A stretch of 64,000 bases of DNA from Scandinavium vulneris_A (GCA_046518185.1 JBKGRZ010000003.1:1-64000); one strand, 5' to 3'. Counted from the stretch's first letter, positions 33,770-42,911 are shown. Program-made: numbers and translations. Notes: generated by a model not told the origin, from the letters alone.

Positions 33770-34495
33770 TTATTCAGCTTCTACGAAGCTTTCTTCCGCC
33801 TGAGAAGCCAGATCCTGAGAACGGCCTTCACGTACGGTCAGAGCAACGGCATTCAGATACAGGCTAACTGCGCGGATTGCATCGTCGTTACCCGGGATAA
33901 CGAAGTCAACGCCGTCCGGATCAGAGTTGGTATCAACGATAGCAAATACTGGGATACCCAGGTTGTTTGCTTCTTTGATAGCAATGTGTTCGTGGTCAGC
34001 ATCGATAACAAACAGTGCGTCTGGCAGGCCACCCATGTCTTTGATACCGCCCAGGCTGTTTTCCAGCTTGCCCAGCTCACGGGTGCGCATCAGCGCTTCT
34101 TTCTTGGTCAGCTTGTCGAAGGTGCCGTCCTGAGACTGAGTTTCCAGATCTTTCAGACGCTTGATAGACTGACGAACGGTTTTCCAGTTAGTCAGCATAC
34201 CGCCCAACCAGCGATGGTTCACGAAGAACTGGTCGCAGTTCAGTGCAGCTTCTTTGATTGCTTCGCTTGCAGCGCGTTTAGTACCAACGAAAAGGATTTT
34301 ACCTTTGCGAGAAGAGATCTTGTTCAGTTCAGCCAGAGCTTCGTTGAACATTGGTACAGTTTTCTCAAGGTTGATGATGTGAACTTTGTTACGTGCGCCG
34401 AAGATGAAAGGCTTCATTTTCGGGTTCCAGTAACGGGTCTGGTGACCAAAGTGTACACCAGCCTTGAGCATGTCGCGCATGGAAACAGTTGCCAT
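33770..34495 (-). CDS. rpsB: 30S ribosomal protein S2
   Basis: S2 is a late-assembling protein on the back of the 30S subunit, essential for initiation complexes. The 241-residue protein starts MATVSMRDMLKAGVHFGH, as in all enterobacteria, and ends with the acidic tail ESFVEAE. The ATG at 34495 is preceded by AGAGG and a structured leader. S2 represses its own gene and tsf through this leader. The longer reading to 34696 lies in the leader and is not coding. Confidence 0.98.
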   Translation of the reverse strand: MATVSMRDMLKAGVHFGHQTRYWNPKMKPFIFGARNKVHIINLEKTVPMFNEALAELNKISSRKGKILFVGTKRAASEAIKEAALNCDQFFVNHRWLGGMLTNWKTVRQSIKRLKDLETQSQDGTFDKLTKKEALMRTRELGKLENSLGGIKDMGGLPDALFVIDADHEHIAIKEANNLGIPVFAIVDTNSDPDGVDFVIPGNDDAIRAVSLYLNAVALTVREGRSQDLASQAEESFVEAE

Positions 34496-34662
34496 GTTTA
34501 AAACCTCTATATAAAAGTTGGGGTTATGCCTCCACGTATCCCATACGACCGACCCCGAAGGGCACCCCGGCGTATGTGCCGATACGTGTGTGTTATTACA
34601 CAAAGTGAGATTAGTCGCTGCCAGACCGTTTCTGTGTATATCAAACGGAATGGAAGTTCGGC
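34496..34662 (-). ncRNA. rpsB leader with t44/tff-type S2-binding element
   Basis: The sequence between the rpsB promoter and its ATG matches the leader called t44 or tff in E. coli. On the minus strand CACGTATCGGCACATACG (34588-34571) can pair with CGTATGGGATACGTGG (34548-34533), around a GGGGTGCCC...GGGGTC inner part. This structure is conserved in gamma-proteobacteria and is used by S2 to repress rpsB-tsf translation. It probably acts in cis and not as a separate small RNA. The end at 34662 is estimated from the promoter. The remaining bases up to map (34697-34820) show no confident promoter for map. Confidence 0.8.
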
Positions 34663-34667
34663 GCGCT

Positions 34668-34696
34668 TTATACCATAAATCACAGGCAGAAACCAA
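34668..34696 (-). promoter_or_regulatory. rpsB promoter
   Basis: On the minus strand TTGGTT (34696-34691) and TATAAA (34673-34668) are 17 bp apart, with an extended -10 (TGG) and a GC-rich discriminator GCGCGCC. That discriminator is typical of promoters under stringent control by ppGpp and DksA. Confidence 0.7.
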
Positions 34697-34820
34697 TAAA
34701 TGTTGGCGCGGCGTGCGGTTAATGATTCTCAGTTTGGCAGTAGCCTGTGACGGCTGTTACCATTGTCAGCACTGACACTTGTATTTATTGCCGATCCCTC
34801 GGCCCCGATGGACAGAATTC

Positions 34821-35615
34821 ATGGCTATCTCTATTAAGACCCCTGAAGAAATTGAAAAAATGCGCGTCGCTGGCCGTCTGGCTGCCGAAGTGCTGGAAAT
34901 GATCGAACCCCATATCAAGCCTGGCGTAAGCACCGGCGAACTGGACAGAATCTGTAACGACTATATCGTTAACGAACAGCATGCTGTCTCTGCCTGCCTC
35001 GGCTATCACGGTTTCCCGAAATCCGTCTGCATCTCGATTAACGAAGTGGTGTGCCACGGGATTCCGGATGACGAAAAACTGCTGAAAGATGGCGATATCG
35101 TCAACATCGACGTGACCGTTATTAAAGACGAATACCACGGCGATACCTCTAAAATGTTCATCGTCGGTAAGCCAACGATTCTTGGCGAACGTCTGTGCCG
35201 TGTGACGCAGGAAAGCCTGTATCTCGCGCTGCGCATGGTAAAACCGGGAATCCGTCTGCGCACTCTCGGCGCAGCGATTCAGAAGTTTGCCGAAGCGGAA
35301 GGTTTCTCAGTGGTCCGTGAGTACTGCGGCCATGGTATCGGCCGCGTGTTCCATGAAGAACCGCAGGTTCTGCACTATGATGCAGACGACGGTGGCGTGG
35401 TGCTGCAAAAAGGTATGACCTTCACCATCGAACCTATGGTTAACTCCGGCGACTATCGGATCCGTACCATGAAAGATGGCTGGACGGTGAAAACTAAAGA
35501 TCGAAGCTTGTCTGCGCAGTACGAGCATACTATTGTGGTGACAGACAACGGCTGCGAAATACTGACGTTACGCAAGGATGACACCATCCCGGCGATAATC
35601 TCGCACAACGAATAA
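34821..35615 (+). CDS. map: methionine aminopeptidase type I
   Basis: Map removes the N-terminal methionine from new proteins when the next residue is small. The 264-residue protein has the pita-bread fold; the five metal ligands can be found in NIDVTV (Asp97), YHGDTSK (Asp108), HGIGR (His171), TIEPM (Glu204) and YEHTIVV (Glu235), numbering by alignment with E. coli. I chose the ATG at 34821 because it gives the family N-terminus MAISIKTPEEIEKMR; the TTG at 34779 is rejected. It diverges from rpsB and precedes glnD. Confidence 0.97.
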   Translation: MAISIKTPEEIEKMRVAGRLAAEVLEMIEPHIKPGVSTGELDRICNDYIVNEQHAVSACLGYHGFPKSVCISINEVVCHGIPDDEKLLKDGDIVNIDVTVIKDEYHGDTSKMFIVGKPTILGERLCRVTQESLYLALRMVKPGIRLRTLGAAIQKFAEAEGFSVVREYCGHGIGRVFHEEPQVLHYDADDGGVVLQKGMTFTIEPMVNSGDYRIRTMKDGWTVKTKDRSLSAQYEHTIVVTDNGCEILTLRKDDTIPAIISHNE

Positions 35616-35617
35616 AG

Positions 35618-35642
35618 AAAGCCGGCGCGAGCCGGTTTTTTT
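35618..35642 (+). terminator. terminator after map
   Basis: Stem AAAGCCGGC/GCCGGTTTT followed by a T-run lies three bases after the map stop. It is the first of three hairpins before glnD. Confidence 0.8.
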
Positions 35643-35644
35643 AT

Positions 35645-35715
35645 GGCGGGCGTCCTGCCCGCCCCCGTTCGGGCCGCCGTTAGCGACGTTAAAAATCGCT
35701 CCCGGCGATTTTTTT
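35645..35715 (+). other. two further hairpins in the glnD leader region
   Basis: A perfect GC stem GGCGGGC/GCCCGCC (35645-35663) and an A/T-armed stem AAAAATCGC/GCGATTTTT with T-tail (35691-35715) lie between the map terminator and glnD. The second looks like another intrinsic terminator only 33 bases before the glnD ATG, too close for a full promoter and leader to fit easily downstream of it. Confidence 0.65.
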
Positions 35716-35747
35716 ATGGGTAATCGTTTTTTCTTATGGGTGCCGTG

Positions 35748-38411
35748 ATGAGCAATTCCTTACCTGAGACAGCCTTACCCGTTCTGCCTGGCTTGCCGGA
35801 TTACCCGGTAAGCTGGTCAGAGTCGGAGCTGAACTGCGCCAGTATCAAGGCGCATCTCGACGCGTTCCAGCGTTGGCTGGGTGTTGCTTTTGACAGCGGC
35901 ACCTCGGCCGAACAGCTGATGACCGCCCGGACGGAATATATCGACCAGATGCTCCAGCGTCTGTGGCTGCATTACGGTTTCGGTGACGTAGAAGACGCAG
36001 CCCTGGTGGCGGTGGGTGGCTATGGTCGCGCCGAACTGCATCCTCTTTCCGATATTGATCTGCTGATCCTCAGCCGTAAGAGACTACCCGATGAACTGGC
36101 GCAGAAAATTGGCGAACTGCTGACGCTGCTGTGGGATCTCAAACTCGAAGTCGGCCACAGCGTGCGCACCCTCGAAGAGTGCCTGCTGGAAGGGCTTTCG
36201 GATCTGACCGTCGCCACCAACCTGATAGAATCACGCCTGCTTATCGGCGACGTGGCCCTGTTCCTCGAACTGCAAAAACATATCTTCAGCGAAGGTTTCT
36301 GGCCTTCGGAGAAATTCTTTGCCGCCAAAGTCGAAGAGCAAAACGAGCGTCACCAGCGCTATCACGGCACCAGCTATAATCTCGAGCCGGATATCAAAAG
36401 CAGCCCCGGCGGCCTGCGTGATATTCATACCCTGCAATGGGTGGCGCGTCGTCACTTCGGTGCCACGTCGCTTGATGAAATGGTCGGATTCGGTTTCCTG
36501 ACCGAAGCGGAACGTAACGAGCTGAACGAGTGCCTGCATCTGCTATGGCGCATCCGTTTTGCACTGCATCTGGAAATCAATCGCTACGACAACCGCCTGC
36601 TGTTTGACCGGCAACTGAACGTGGCCCAGCGCCTCAACTACAGCGGTGAAGGCAATCAGCCGGTTGAGCAGATGATGAAGGATTTTTATCGCGTCACCCG
36701 CCGGGTGGGCGAGTTGAACCAGATGCTGCTGCAGCTGTTTGATGAGGCAATTCTCGCCCTAACTGCCGATGAAAAACCGCGCCCTATCGACGACGATTTT
36801 CAGCTGCGTGGCACGCTCATCGACCTGCGCGATGACTCGCTGTTTATGCGCGAGCCGCAGGCGATTCTACGCATGTTCCATATCATGGTGCGCAACAGCA
36901 GCATTACCGGTATTTATTCGACCACCCTGCGCCATTTGCGCCACGCGCGTCGTCATCTGACCGAACCGCTGTGCTATATCCCCGAAGCCCGCGAACTGTT
37001 CCTCAGTATGCTGCGCCATCAGGGGGCGGTCAGCCGTGGTCTGCTGCCGATGCACCGCCACAGCGTGCTGTGGGCGTACATGCCGCAGTGGTCGCACATT
37101 GTTGGCCAGATGCAGTTCGACCTGTTCCACGCCTACACCGTGGATGAGCACACCATTCGCGTGCTGCTCAAGCTGGAAAGTTTCGCCAAAGAAGAAACCC
37201 GTTCCCGCCATCCGCTGTGCGTTGAGCTGTGGCCCCGTCTGAATCACCCGGAACTGATCCTGATTGCCGCCCTGTTCCATGATATCGCCAAAGGCCGCGG
37301 GGGCGATCACTCGGTACTCGGCGCGCAGGACATCCTGAAATTCGCCGAGCTGCACGGGCTGAACTCGCGGGAGACGCAGCTGGTCGCCTGGCTGGTGCGC
37401 CATCACCTACTGATGTCAGTCACGGCTCAGCGCCGCGACATTCAGGACCCGGAAGTTATTAAGCAATTTGCAGAAGAAGTGCAGACCGAAAATCGTCTGC
37501 GTTATCTGGTGTGTCTGACCGTGGCCGACATCTGCGCCACCAACGAAACGCTGTGGAACAGCTGGAAGCAGAGCCTGTTGCGCGAGCTGTACTTCGCCAC
37601 CGAAAAGCAGCTGCGCCGGGGGATGCAAAGCACCCCGGATATGCGCGAGCGCGTGCGCCATCATCAGCTTCAGGCGCTGGCTCTGCTGCGAATGGACAAT
37701 ATCGATGAAGAGGCGCTACATCAGATTTGGGCGCGTTGCCGGGCCAACTACTTTGTTCGCCACACACCCAATCAGCTGGCGTGGCACGCCCGTCATCTGC
37801 TTAAGCACGATCTTAACGATCCGATGATCCTGCTCAGCCCGCAGGCCACGCGCGGCGGCACCGAGATTTTCATCTGGAGCCCGGACCGCCCGTACCTGTT
37901 CGCCGCCGTCTGTGCGGAACTTGATCGGCGTAATCTAAGCGTGCACGACGCGCAAATCTTTACCACCCGCGACGGCATGGCGATGGACACCTTTATCGTG
38001 CTTGAGCCTGACGGTAGCCCGCTGTCTGCCGATCGCCATGATGCAATTCGTCAGGGCCTGACCCAGGCAATTACCCAGCGCTCATGGCAGCCCCCTGCCC
38101 CACGTCGGCAACCGGCAAAACTGCGGCACTTTACGGTAGATACTGAGGTGAATTTCCTGCCGACGCATACCGACAGAAAATCGTTCCTGGAACTGATTGC
38201 CCTCGATCAACCCGGCCTGCTGGCATCTGTAGGCCAGGTCTTCGCCGACCTAGGTATTTCTCTGCACGGGGCGCGAATCACCACAATTGGTGAACGAGTA
38301 GAAGATTTATTTATAATCGCGACAGCCGACCGACGTGCCCTTAATAATGTGCTTCAGCTAGAAGTACAACAGCGGTTGACAGCAGCCCTCAATCCAAACG
38401 ATAAAGGGTAG
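35748..38411 (+). CDS. glnD: bifunctional uridylyltransferase/uridylyl-removing enzyme GlnD
   Basis: GlnD senses glutamine and adds or removes UMP on the PII proteins GlnB and GlnK, thereby setting glutamine synthetase activity and NtrC signalling. The 887-residue protein has an N-terminal nucleotidyltransferase domain (GGYGRAELHPLSD.DLL around residues 88-105), a middle HD hydrolase domain (FHDIAKGRGGDHS around 507) and two C-terminal ACT domains that bind glutamine. I chose the ATG at 35748, which aligns with E. coli GlnD; an in-frame ATG at 35736 would add four residues. The ribosome site is weak. dapD follows 30 bases later. Confidence 0.96.
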   Translation: MSNSLPETALPVLPGLPDYPVSWSESELNCASIKAHLDAFQRWLGVAFDSGTSAEQLMTARTEYIDQMLQRLWLHYGFGDVEDAALVAVGGYGRAELHPLSDIDLLILSRKRLPDELAQKIGELLTLLWDLKLEVGHSVRTLEECLLEGLSDLTVATNLIESRLLIGDVALFLELQKHIFSEGFWPSEKFFAAKVEEQNERHQRYHGTSYNLEPDIKSSPGGLRDIHTLQWVARRHFGATSLDEMVGFGFLTEAERNELNECLHLLWRIRFALHLEINRYDNRLLFDRQLNVAQRLNYSGEGNQPVEQMMKDFYRVTRRVGELNQMLLQLFDEAILALTADEKPRPIDDDFQLRGTLIDLRDDSLFMREPQAILRMFHIMVRNSSITGIYSTTLRHLRHARRHLTEPLCYIPEARELFLSMLRHQGAVSRGLLPMHRHSVLWAYMPQWSHIVGQMQFDLFHAYTVDEHTIRVLLKLESFAKEETRSRHPLCVELWPRLNHPELILIAALFHDIAKGRGGDHSVLGAQDILKFAELHGLNSRETQLVAWLVRHHLLMSVTAQRRDIQDPEVIKQFAEEVQTENRLRYLVCLTVADICATNETLWNSWKQSLLRELYFATEKQLRRGMQSTPDMRERVRHHQLQALALLRMDNIDEEALHQIWARCRANYFVRHTPNQLAWHARHLLKHDLNDPMILLSPQATRGGTEIFIWSPDRPYLFAAVCAELDRRNLSVHDAQIFTTRDGMAMDTFIVLEPDGSPLSADRHDAIRQGLTQAITQRSWQPPAPRRQPAKLRHFTVDTEVNFLPTHTDRKSFLELIALDQPGLLASVGQVFADLGISLHGARITTIGERVEDLFIIATADRRALNNVLQLEVQQRLTAALNPNDKG

Positions 38412-38441
38412 TGTGTTTTTTTTAATGGAAAGAGTTTAACA

Positions 38442-39266
38442 ATGCAGCAGTTACAGAACGTTATTGAGTCCGCTTTTGAGCGCCGCGCCGACATCACTCC
38501 GGCGAATGTAGATACCGTTACCCGTGAAGCGGTTAACCAGGTTATTTCCCTGCTGGATTCCGGCGCCCTGCGCGTCGCGGAAAAGATTGACGGCCAGTGG
38601 GTAACGCATCAGTGGCTGAAGAAAGCGGTACTGCTCTCTTTCCGTATTAACGATAACCAGGTTATCGACGGCGCAGAAAGCCGCTACTTCGATAAAGTGC
38701 CAATGAAATTCGCTGACTATGATGAAGCGCGTTTCCAGAAAGAAGGCTTCCGCGTGGTGCCACCTGCGGCCGTGCGCCAGGGGGCGTTCATCGCGCGCAA
38801 CACCGTGCTGATGCCGTCCTACGTGAACATCGGTGCCTATGTTGACGAAGGTTCGATGGTGGATACCTGGGCCACCGTCGGTTCCTGTGCGCAAATCGGT
38901 AAAAACGTTCACCTGTCCGGCGGCGTCGGCATCGGTGGCGTACTTGAGCCACTGCAGGCTAACCCGACCATTATCGAAGACAACTGCTTCATCGGCGCAC
39001 GTTCTGAAGTGGTTGAAGGCGTAATCGTTGAAGAAGGCTCCGTCATTTCGATGGGCGTTTACATCGGTCAGAGCACCAAAATCTACGACCGCGAAACCGG
39101 CGAAGTGTTCTACGGTCGCGTACCGGCCGGCTCGGTCGTGGTTTCCGGTAACCTGCCATCGAAAGATGGCAAATACAGCCTGTACTGCGCGGTTATCGTG
39201 AAGAAAGTGGACGCGAAAACGCGTGGCAAAGTGGGCATCAACGAACTACTGCGCACCATCGACTAA
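38442..39266 (+). CDS. dapD: 2,3,4,5-tetrahydropyridine-2,6-dicarboxylate N-succinyltransferase
   Basis: DapD succinylates tetrahydrodipicolinate in the lysine and meso-diaminopimelate pathway, so it feeds protein and peptidoglycan synthesis. The 274-residue protein has an N-terminal helical part, a left-handed beta-helix of hexapeptide repeats (about 105-230) and a short C-terminal domain. It matches the E. coli length. It follows glnD closely and ends in a strong terminator, so it is probably transcribed with glnD or from a promoter in its end. Confidence 0.97.
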   Translation: MQQLQNVIESAFERRADITPANVDTVTREAVNQVISLLDSGALRVAEKIDGQWVTHQWLKKAVLLSFRINDNQVIDGAESRYFDKVPMKFADYDEARFQKEGFRVVPPAAVRQGAFIARNTVLMPSYVNIGAYVDEGSMVDTWATVGSCAQIGKNVHLSGGVGIGGVLEPLQANPTIIEDNCFIGARSEVVEGVIVEEGSVISMGVYIGQSTKIYDRETGEVFYGRVPAGSVVVSGNLPSKDGKYSLYCAVIVKKVDAKTRGKVGINELLRTID

Positions 39267-39276
39267 ATGCATCACT

Positions 39277-39304
39277 AAAAAGCGGGGGCAACCCCGCTTT
39301 TTTT
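39277..39304 (+). terminator. terminator after dapD
   Basis: AAAAAGCGGGG/CCCCGCTTTTT with a GCAA tetraloop and T-tail, 10 bases after the dapD stop, is a classic intrinsic terminator. Confidence 0.92.
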
Positions 39305-39376
39305 ATATCTGCCGCTGGCGGAAACGGATTTTTTCGTTAATTATTCATGAGTTATGTTTAACCGAAGGATACCGCT

Positions 39377-39766
39377 ATGTACGACAATCTGAAAAGTTTG
39401 GGCATTACCAATCCTGATGAAATCGATCGTTACAGCCTCCGGCAGGAAGCCAACAACGATATCCTGAAGATCTATTTTCATAAGGATAAAGGCGAGTTTT
39501 TCGCGAAAAGCGTGAAGTTCAAATATCCACGTCAGCGTAAAACCGTGGTGGCTGACGGCGTAGGCCAGGGCTACAAAGAAGTGCAGGAAATCAGCCCGAA
39601 TCTGCGCTATGTGATTGATGAGTTGGATCAGCTGTGCAAACGCGATCGCACCGAAGTGGATCTGAAGCGTAAAATCCTCGACGACCTGCGTCATCTGGAA
39701 AGCGTCGTGGCAAATAAGATCAGCGAAATTGAATCCGATCTTGAGAAGCTTACCCGCGGGAAATAA
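39377..39766 (+). CDS. yaeH: DUF3461 family protein YaeH
   Basis: This 129-residue cytoplasmic protein is almost identical to E. coli YaeH. The family (DUF3461) is confined to gamma-proteobacteria and has no proven function. The sequence is rich in charged residues; the C-terminal third (RTEVDLKRKILDDLRHLESV onward) is likely to form a long helix or coiled coil. It starts MYDNLKSLGI behind a short leader after the dapD terminator. In E. coli it is flanked by yaeI and cdaR, both missing here. Confidence 0.92.
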   Translation: MYDNLKSLGITNPDEIDRYSLRQEANNDILKIYFHKDKGEFFAKSVKFKYPRQRKTVVADGVGQGYKEVQEISPNLRYVIDELDQLCKRDRTEVDLKRKILDDLRHLESVVANKISEIESDLEKLTRGK

Positions 39767-39781
39767 GCGGCGTTGAAAAGT

Positions 39782-39812
39782 AAAACGGCAACCTTAAGGT
39801 TGCCGTTTTTGT
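39782..39812. terminator. bidirectional terminator between yaeH and degP
   Basis: AAAACGGCAACCTT/AAGGTTGCCGTTTT is a perfect 14-bp palindrome with T-run on either side, between the convergent yaeH and degP stops. Confidence 0.9.
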
Positions 39813-39819
39813 TTTTACA

Positions 39820-41259
39820 TTACTGCATCAGCAGGTAGATAGTGCTGTCGCCACGCTGGATGTTCAGCGCCAGGACGCTCGGCTTGCTGTCGAGAAGCTT
39901 ACGCAGGTCGGCAATGTTTTTCACCGGCTGCTGGTTAGCCCCGACAATCACATCGCCTTTTTTCAGGCCGATTTGCGCCGCAGGGGTGCCCGGTTTGATG
40001 CTGCTAACCACCACGCCTTTATCATTACCCTTGTTGCTCATTTCAGCGCCTTCAATACCGTTGAAGATGCTGCTGGAATCAACCTGAGTCTGGCTGCTCT
40101 GCTGCAGTTCCAGGGTGACGTTCACCGGCTTGCCATCACGCACCAGACCCAGCTGGATTTTGCTGCCGACTGGCATGGTGCCAACCTGTGCACGCAGGGC
40201 GGAGAAGCTGCTGATAGGCTTGCCGTTCAGGGAGGTGATCACGTCCCCTGCTTTGATGCCCGCTTTCGCCGCAGACGAGTTCGGCAGTACCTGGCTTACG
40301 AATGCGCCGCGCTGAGCGTCAACTTTCATCGCTTTCGCCAGATCGGAACTCAGCTCGGTGCCCATAATGCCCAGCTCGCCGCGTTTGACCTGACCAAATT
40401 TAACCATCTGTTCGGTCAGGCTCTTCACCATGTTGCTTGGGATAGCAAAACCGATCCCGATGTTACCGCCGTCTGGTGCCAGGATCGCGGTGTTAATCCC
40501 GATCAGCTCACCGTTAAGGTTCACCAGCGCACCACCGGAGTTACCGCGGTTGATTGCCGCATCGGTCTGAATAAAGTTTTCGTAGTTTTCGACGTTCAGG
40601 CCACTACGGCCCAGCGCCGACACGATCCCGGAAGTCACGGTTTCACCCAGACCGAACGGGTTACCGATAGCCACGGTGTAGTCACCTACGCGCAGGGCAT
40701 CGGAATCCGCCATTTTGATGGCGGTCAGACCTTTTGGAGACTGGATCTGGATCAGCGCAATATCAGAACGCGGATCTTTGCCGACCACTTTGGCGTCAAA
40801 TTTACGGCCATCGCTCAGAGAAACTTTGATGGTGCTGGCGTTATCCACCACGTGGTTGTTGGTCACCACATAGCCTTTCGCGGCATCAATGATTACCCCT
40901 GAACCCAGCGCCATGAATTTTTGCTGCTGGCTGCCGTTATCACCGCCAGGAGCACCCGGCTGGCCACCCTGACAGAATGGGGAATTCTGGAACGGAGAAC
41001 CGTCCTGGCAGAACGGTGAATTATCACCAAAGAACTGCTGGAAGTTACGCCCCATACGCGGGGTGTTCACCGTGGTGCTACCTTCCACGTTGATGCTCAC
41101 AACGGAAGGCATCACTTTTTCCAGCATCGGTGCCAGACTTGGCATCTGCTGGGCAGTGGTTGCAGAGGACGCAGTTTCCGCAGCCGATACAGACAGCGGG
41201 GACAGGGCCAGACTTAAACTCAGAGCCAGTGCACTCATTGCTAACGTGGTTTTTTTCAT
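39820..41259 (-). CDS. degP: periplasmic serine protease/chaperone DegP
   Basis: DegP (HtrA) degrades or holds misfolded periplasmic and outer-membrane proteins. From the ATG at 41259 the precursor has 479 residues: signal peptide (about 1-26, ending SVSA), a trypsin-like domain with the catalytic triad in TNNHVVDNA, RSDIALI and GNSGGAL, and two PDZ domains. The regulatory LA loop keeps the two cysteines (SPFCQDG and SPFCQGG) and is a few residues longer than in E. coli. It has its own sigma-E promoter and a CpxR-type region upstream. Confidence 0.97.
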   Translation of the reverse strand: MKKTTLAMSALALSLSLALSPLSVSAAETASSATTAQQMPSLAPMLEKVMPSVVSINVEGSTTVNTPRMGRNFQQFFGDNSPFCQDGSPFQNSPFCQGGQPGAPGGDNGSQQQKFMALGSGVIIDAAKGYVVTNNHVVDNASTIKVSLSDGRKFDAKVVGKDPRSDIALIQIQSPKGLTAIKMADSDALRVGDYTVAIGNPFGLGETVTSGIVSALGRSGLNVENYENFIQTDAAINRGNSGGALVNLNGELIGINTAILAPDGGNIGIGFAIPSNMVKSLTEQMVKFGQVKRGELGIMGTELSSDLAKAMKVDAQRGAFVSQVLPNSSAAKAGIKAGDVITSLNGKPISSFSALRAQVGTMPVGSKIQLGLVRDGKPVNVTLELQQSSQTQVDSSSIFNGIEGAEMSNKGNDKGVVVSSIKPGTPAAQIGLKKGDVIVGANQQPVKNIADLRKLLDSKPSVLALNIQRGDSTIYLLMQ

Positions 41260-41311
41260 GTGTCGTAATCTCAAATGTCAGATAAAGCAAAAGTTGCTGT
41301 GTACGTGACTG

Positions 41312-41339
41312 TCAGAGTCACTTTATAACGCGAAGTTCC
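41312..41339 (-). promoter_or_regulatory. sigma-E promoter of degP with upstream CpxR region
   Basis: On the minus strand GGAACTT (41339-41333) and TCTGA (41316-41312) are 16 bp apart, matching the sigma-E consensus and E. coli degP. Upstream, GTAAAG and TTTTTTAC (about 41355-41390) match the area that CpxR uses in E. coli. Confidence 0.85.
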
Positions 41340-41396
41340 GAATTGACGTTTCTACAAAAGTAAAAAATTATTGTCCGTCTTTACAAAACTATCGCC

Positions 41397-42911
41397 TTAT
41401 TCCACAGCCATTAACCTGCGGTATTCATCCCAGGCATAGAGATCGGTCATGCCGCTGATATAATCCTGAATCAGGCGACAGCGATAATAGTACTCCATCA
41501 ACGGATACTCCGCGGCATCGCGCGGGATTTTATTCACCGCCTCGACGTAGGCCAATCGGTGTCGGGTTGAGAGTTTCTGGAATAGCCGACTTTCAATCGG
41601 CAAATGGCGTAAACGCTCTTTTTCCACCAGCTCATTAAAATCTGCCAGCGATAATTTCAGCAGCGGCTGGTAAATCTCCAGCAGCCCGCTAATCACGCGG
41701 TATCCCTGCAATTCCAACTGCTCAACGTCCGGATGACTGAACACCTGTTTAATGGCGACGTTTTTATATAATTCAAGTAGCTGACTGTAATCACTGTCGT
41801 CTTCAAGCAACGCGTGATTGAAATCACCGGCATATATCTGCGGCAGATTGTCGATAAATCGCTGCGCCGCGTAGGGCACCAGTTTATTCAGGGTATTCAC
41901 TCGCAAATACATAAAGAACTGATCTTCGGTACTGCGGCTCAGAGTATTAGAGCGAGATTTATCCCAGGCGTTTTCTACTACCTGCGCGAACAGCGAACCT
42001 TTTTCATGGTTGCCCCATGCTTCATGCAGGTGCTGATAAAGTTGCTCGACGCTGAAGATGCGTTTTTCAACGGCGTCTTCGAGGTCTGCCACGCAATAAG
42101 AGATGTCATCGGCGGCTTCCATAATCCACGTCAATGGAAAGCGGCTGTAGGGGGCGAGATCAAGTTCTTTACGCAACCTCGCAATATAGGCCTCTTCGGC
42201 GAAATAATAGCCAGGTTTCTTCATCAAATAGCTGTGACTTTCCGGGGGATTGCCCCGCCACCACGCCGGACGCGTGTATTTCAGGATACAGCCGACCTGT
42301 GCCCAGGTGAGGTTCATCCGCATCAACGTATGCACCAGGCGAATACCTTGAGCGTTACCCTCGAACTGACACAGGTCCTGGCGCACCCGACGGCGTAATT
42401 CATTCAATTTATCTTCGCCATCGCGTAAACGCAGGGTGCCGACCAGGCAACGATCGTCACTCAGCGGCTGGCTGGCCGCATCGCCGGGCCACAGACGCTG
42501 GCGAAACCAGTCATTGATTGCCGCTTCACCGAAGTGACCAAACGGCGGGTTGCCGATGTCATGCATCAGGCACGCCATTTCAACAATGCTTTCAAAGGGG
42601 CCGGTGAGTTCATCCAGCCCGTAGGCTTCCAGCAGCTTGCGCTCCTTCAGGCGGCCCAGCACTTCTTTGGCGATATAGCGCCCGACCTGCTGTACTTCCA
42701 TCGAGTGCGTCAGACGCGTCCGCACCGCGGCATTACGCTCCAGCGGGAAGACCTGCGTTTTCTGCTGGAGCCGACGAATCGCCGGGGAATTGATGATCCG
42801 TCCGCGATCGCTTTCGAAAATGCGCAGAATTTCATGTTCCGTCGCAGCACTCTGCGGCGAGCGGTAACGCCGATGCCAGTTTATCTTTGTGCGAAAATCA
42901 ATTGTGGCCAT
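41397..42911 (-). CDS. dgt: deoxyguanosine triphosphate triphosphohydrolase
   Basis: Dgt splits dGTP into deoxyguanosine and triphosphate, lowering the dGTP pool and limiting mutation and phage growth. The 504-residue protein has the HD motif spread over RLTHSMEV (near residue 66) and MHDIGNPPFGHFGE (near 115-128), plus further conserved metal and substrate residues such as EAADDISY near 269. Size is close to the E. coli enzyme (505). It is divergent from mtnN and convergent with none, lying upstream of degP on the same strand. Confidence 0.96.
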   Translation of the reverse strand: MATIDFRTKINWHRRYRSPQSAATEHEILRIFESDRGRIINSPAIRRLQQKTQVFPLERNAAVRTRLTHSMEVQQVGRYIAKEVLGRLKERKLLEAYGLDELTGPFESIVEMACLMHDIGNPPFGHFGEAAINDWFRQRLWPGDAASQPLSDDRCLVGTLRLRDGEDKLNELRRRVRQDLCQFEGNAQGIRLVHTLMRMNLTWAQVGCILKYTRPAWWRGNPPESHSYLMKKPGYYFAEEAYIARLRKELDLAPYSRFPLTWIMEAADDISYCVADLEDAVEKRIFSVEQLYQHLHEAWGNHEKGSLFAQVVENAWDKSRSNTLSRSTEDQFFMYLRVNTLNKLVPYAAQRFIDNLPQIYAGDFNHALLEDDSDYSQLLELYKNVAIKQVFSHPDVEQLELQGYRVISGLLEIYQPLLKLSLADFNELVEKERLRHLPIESRLFQKLSTRHRLAYVEAVNKIPRDAAEYPLMEYYYRCRLIQDYISGMTDLYAWDEYRRLMAVE

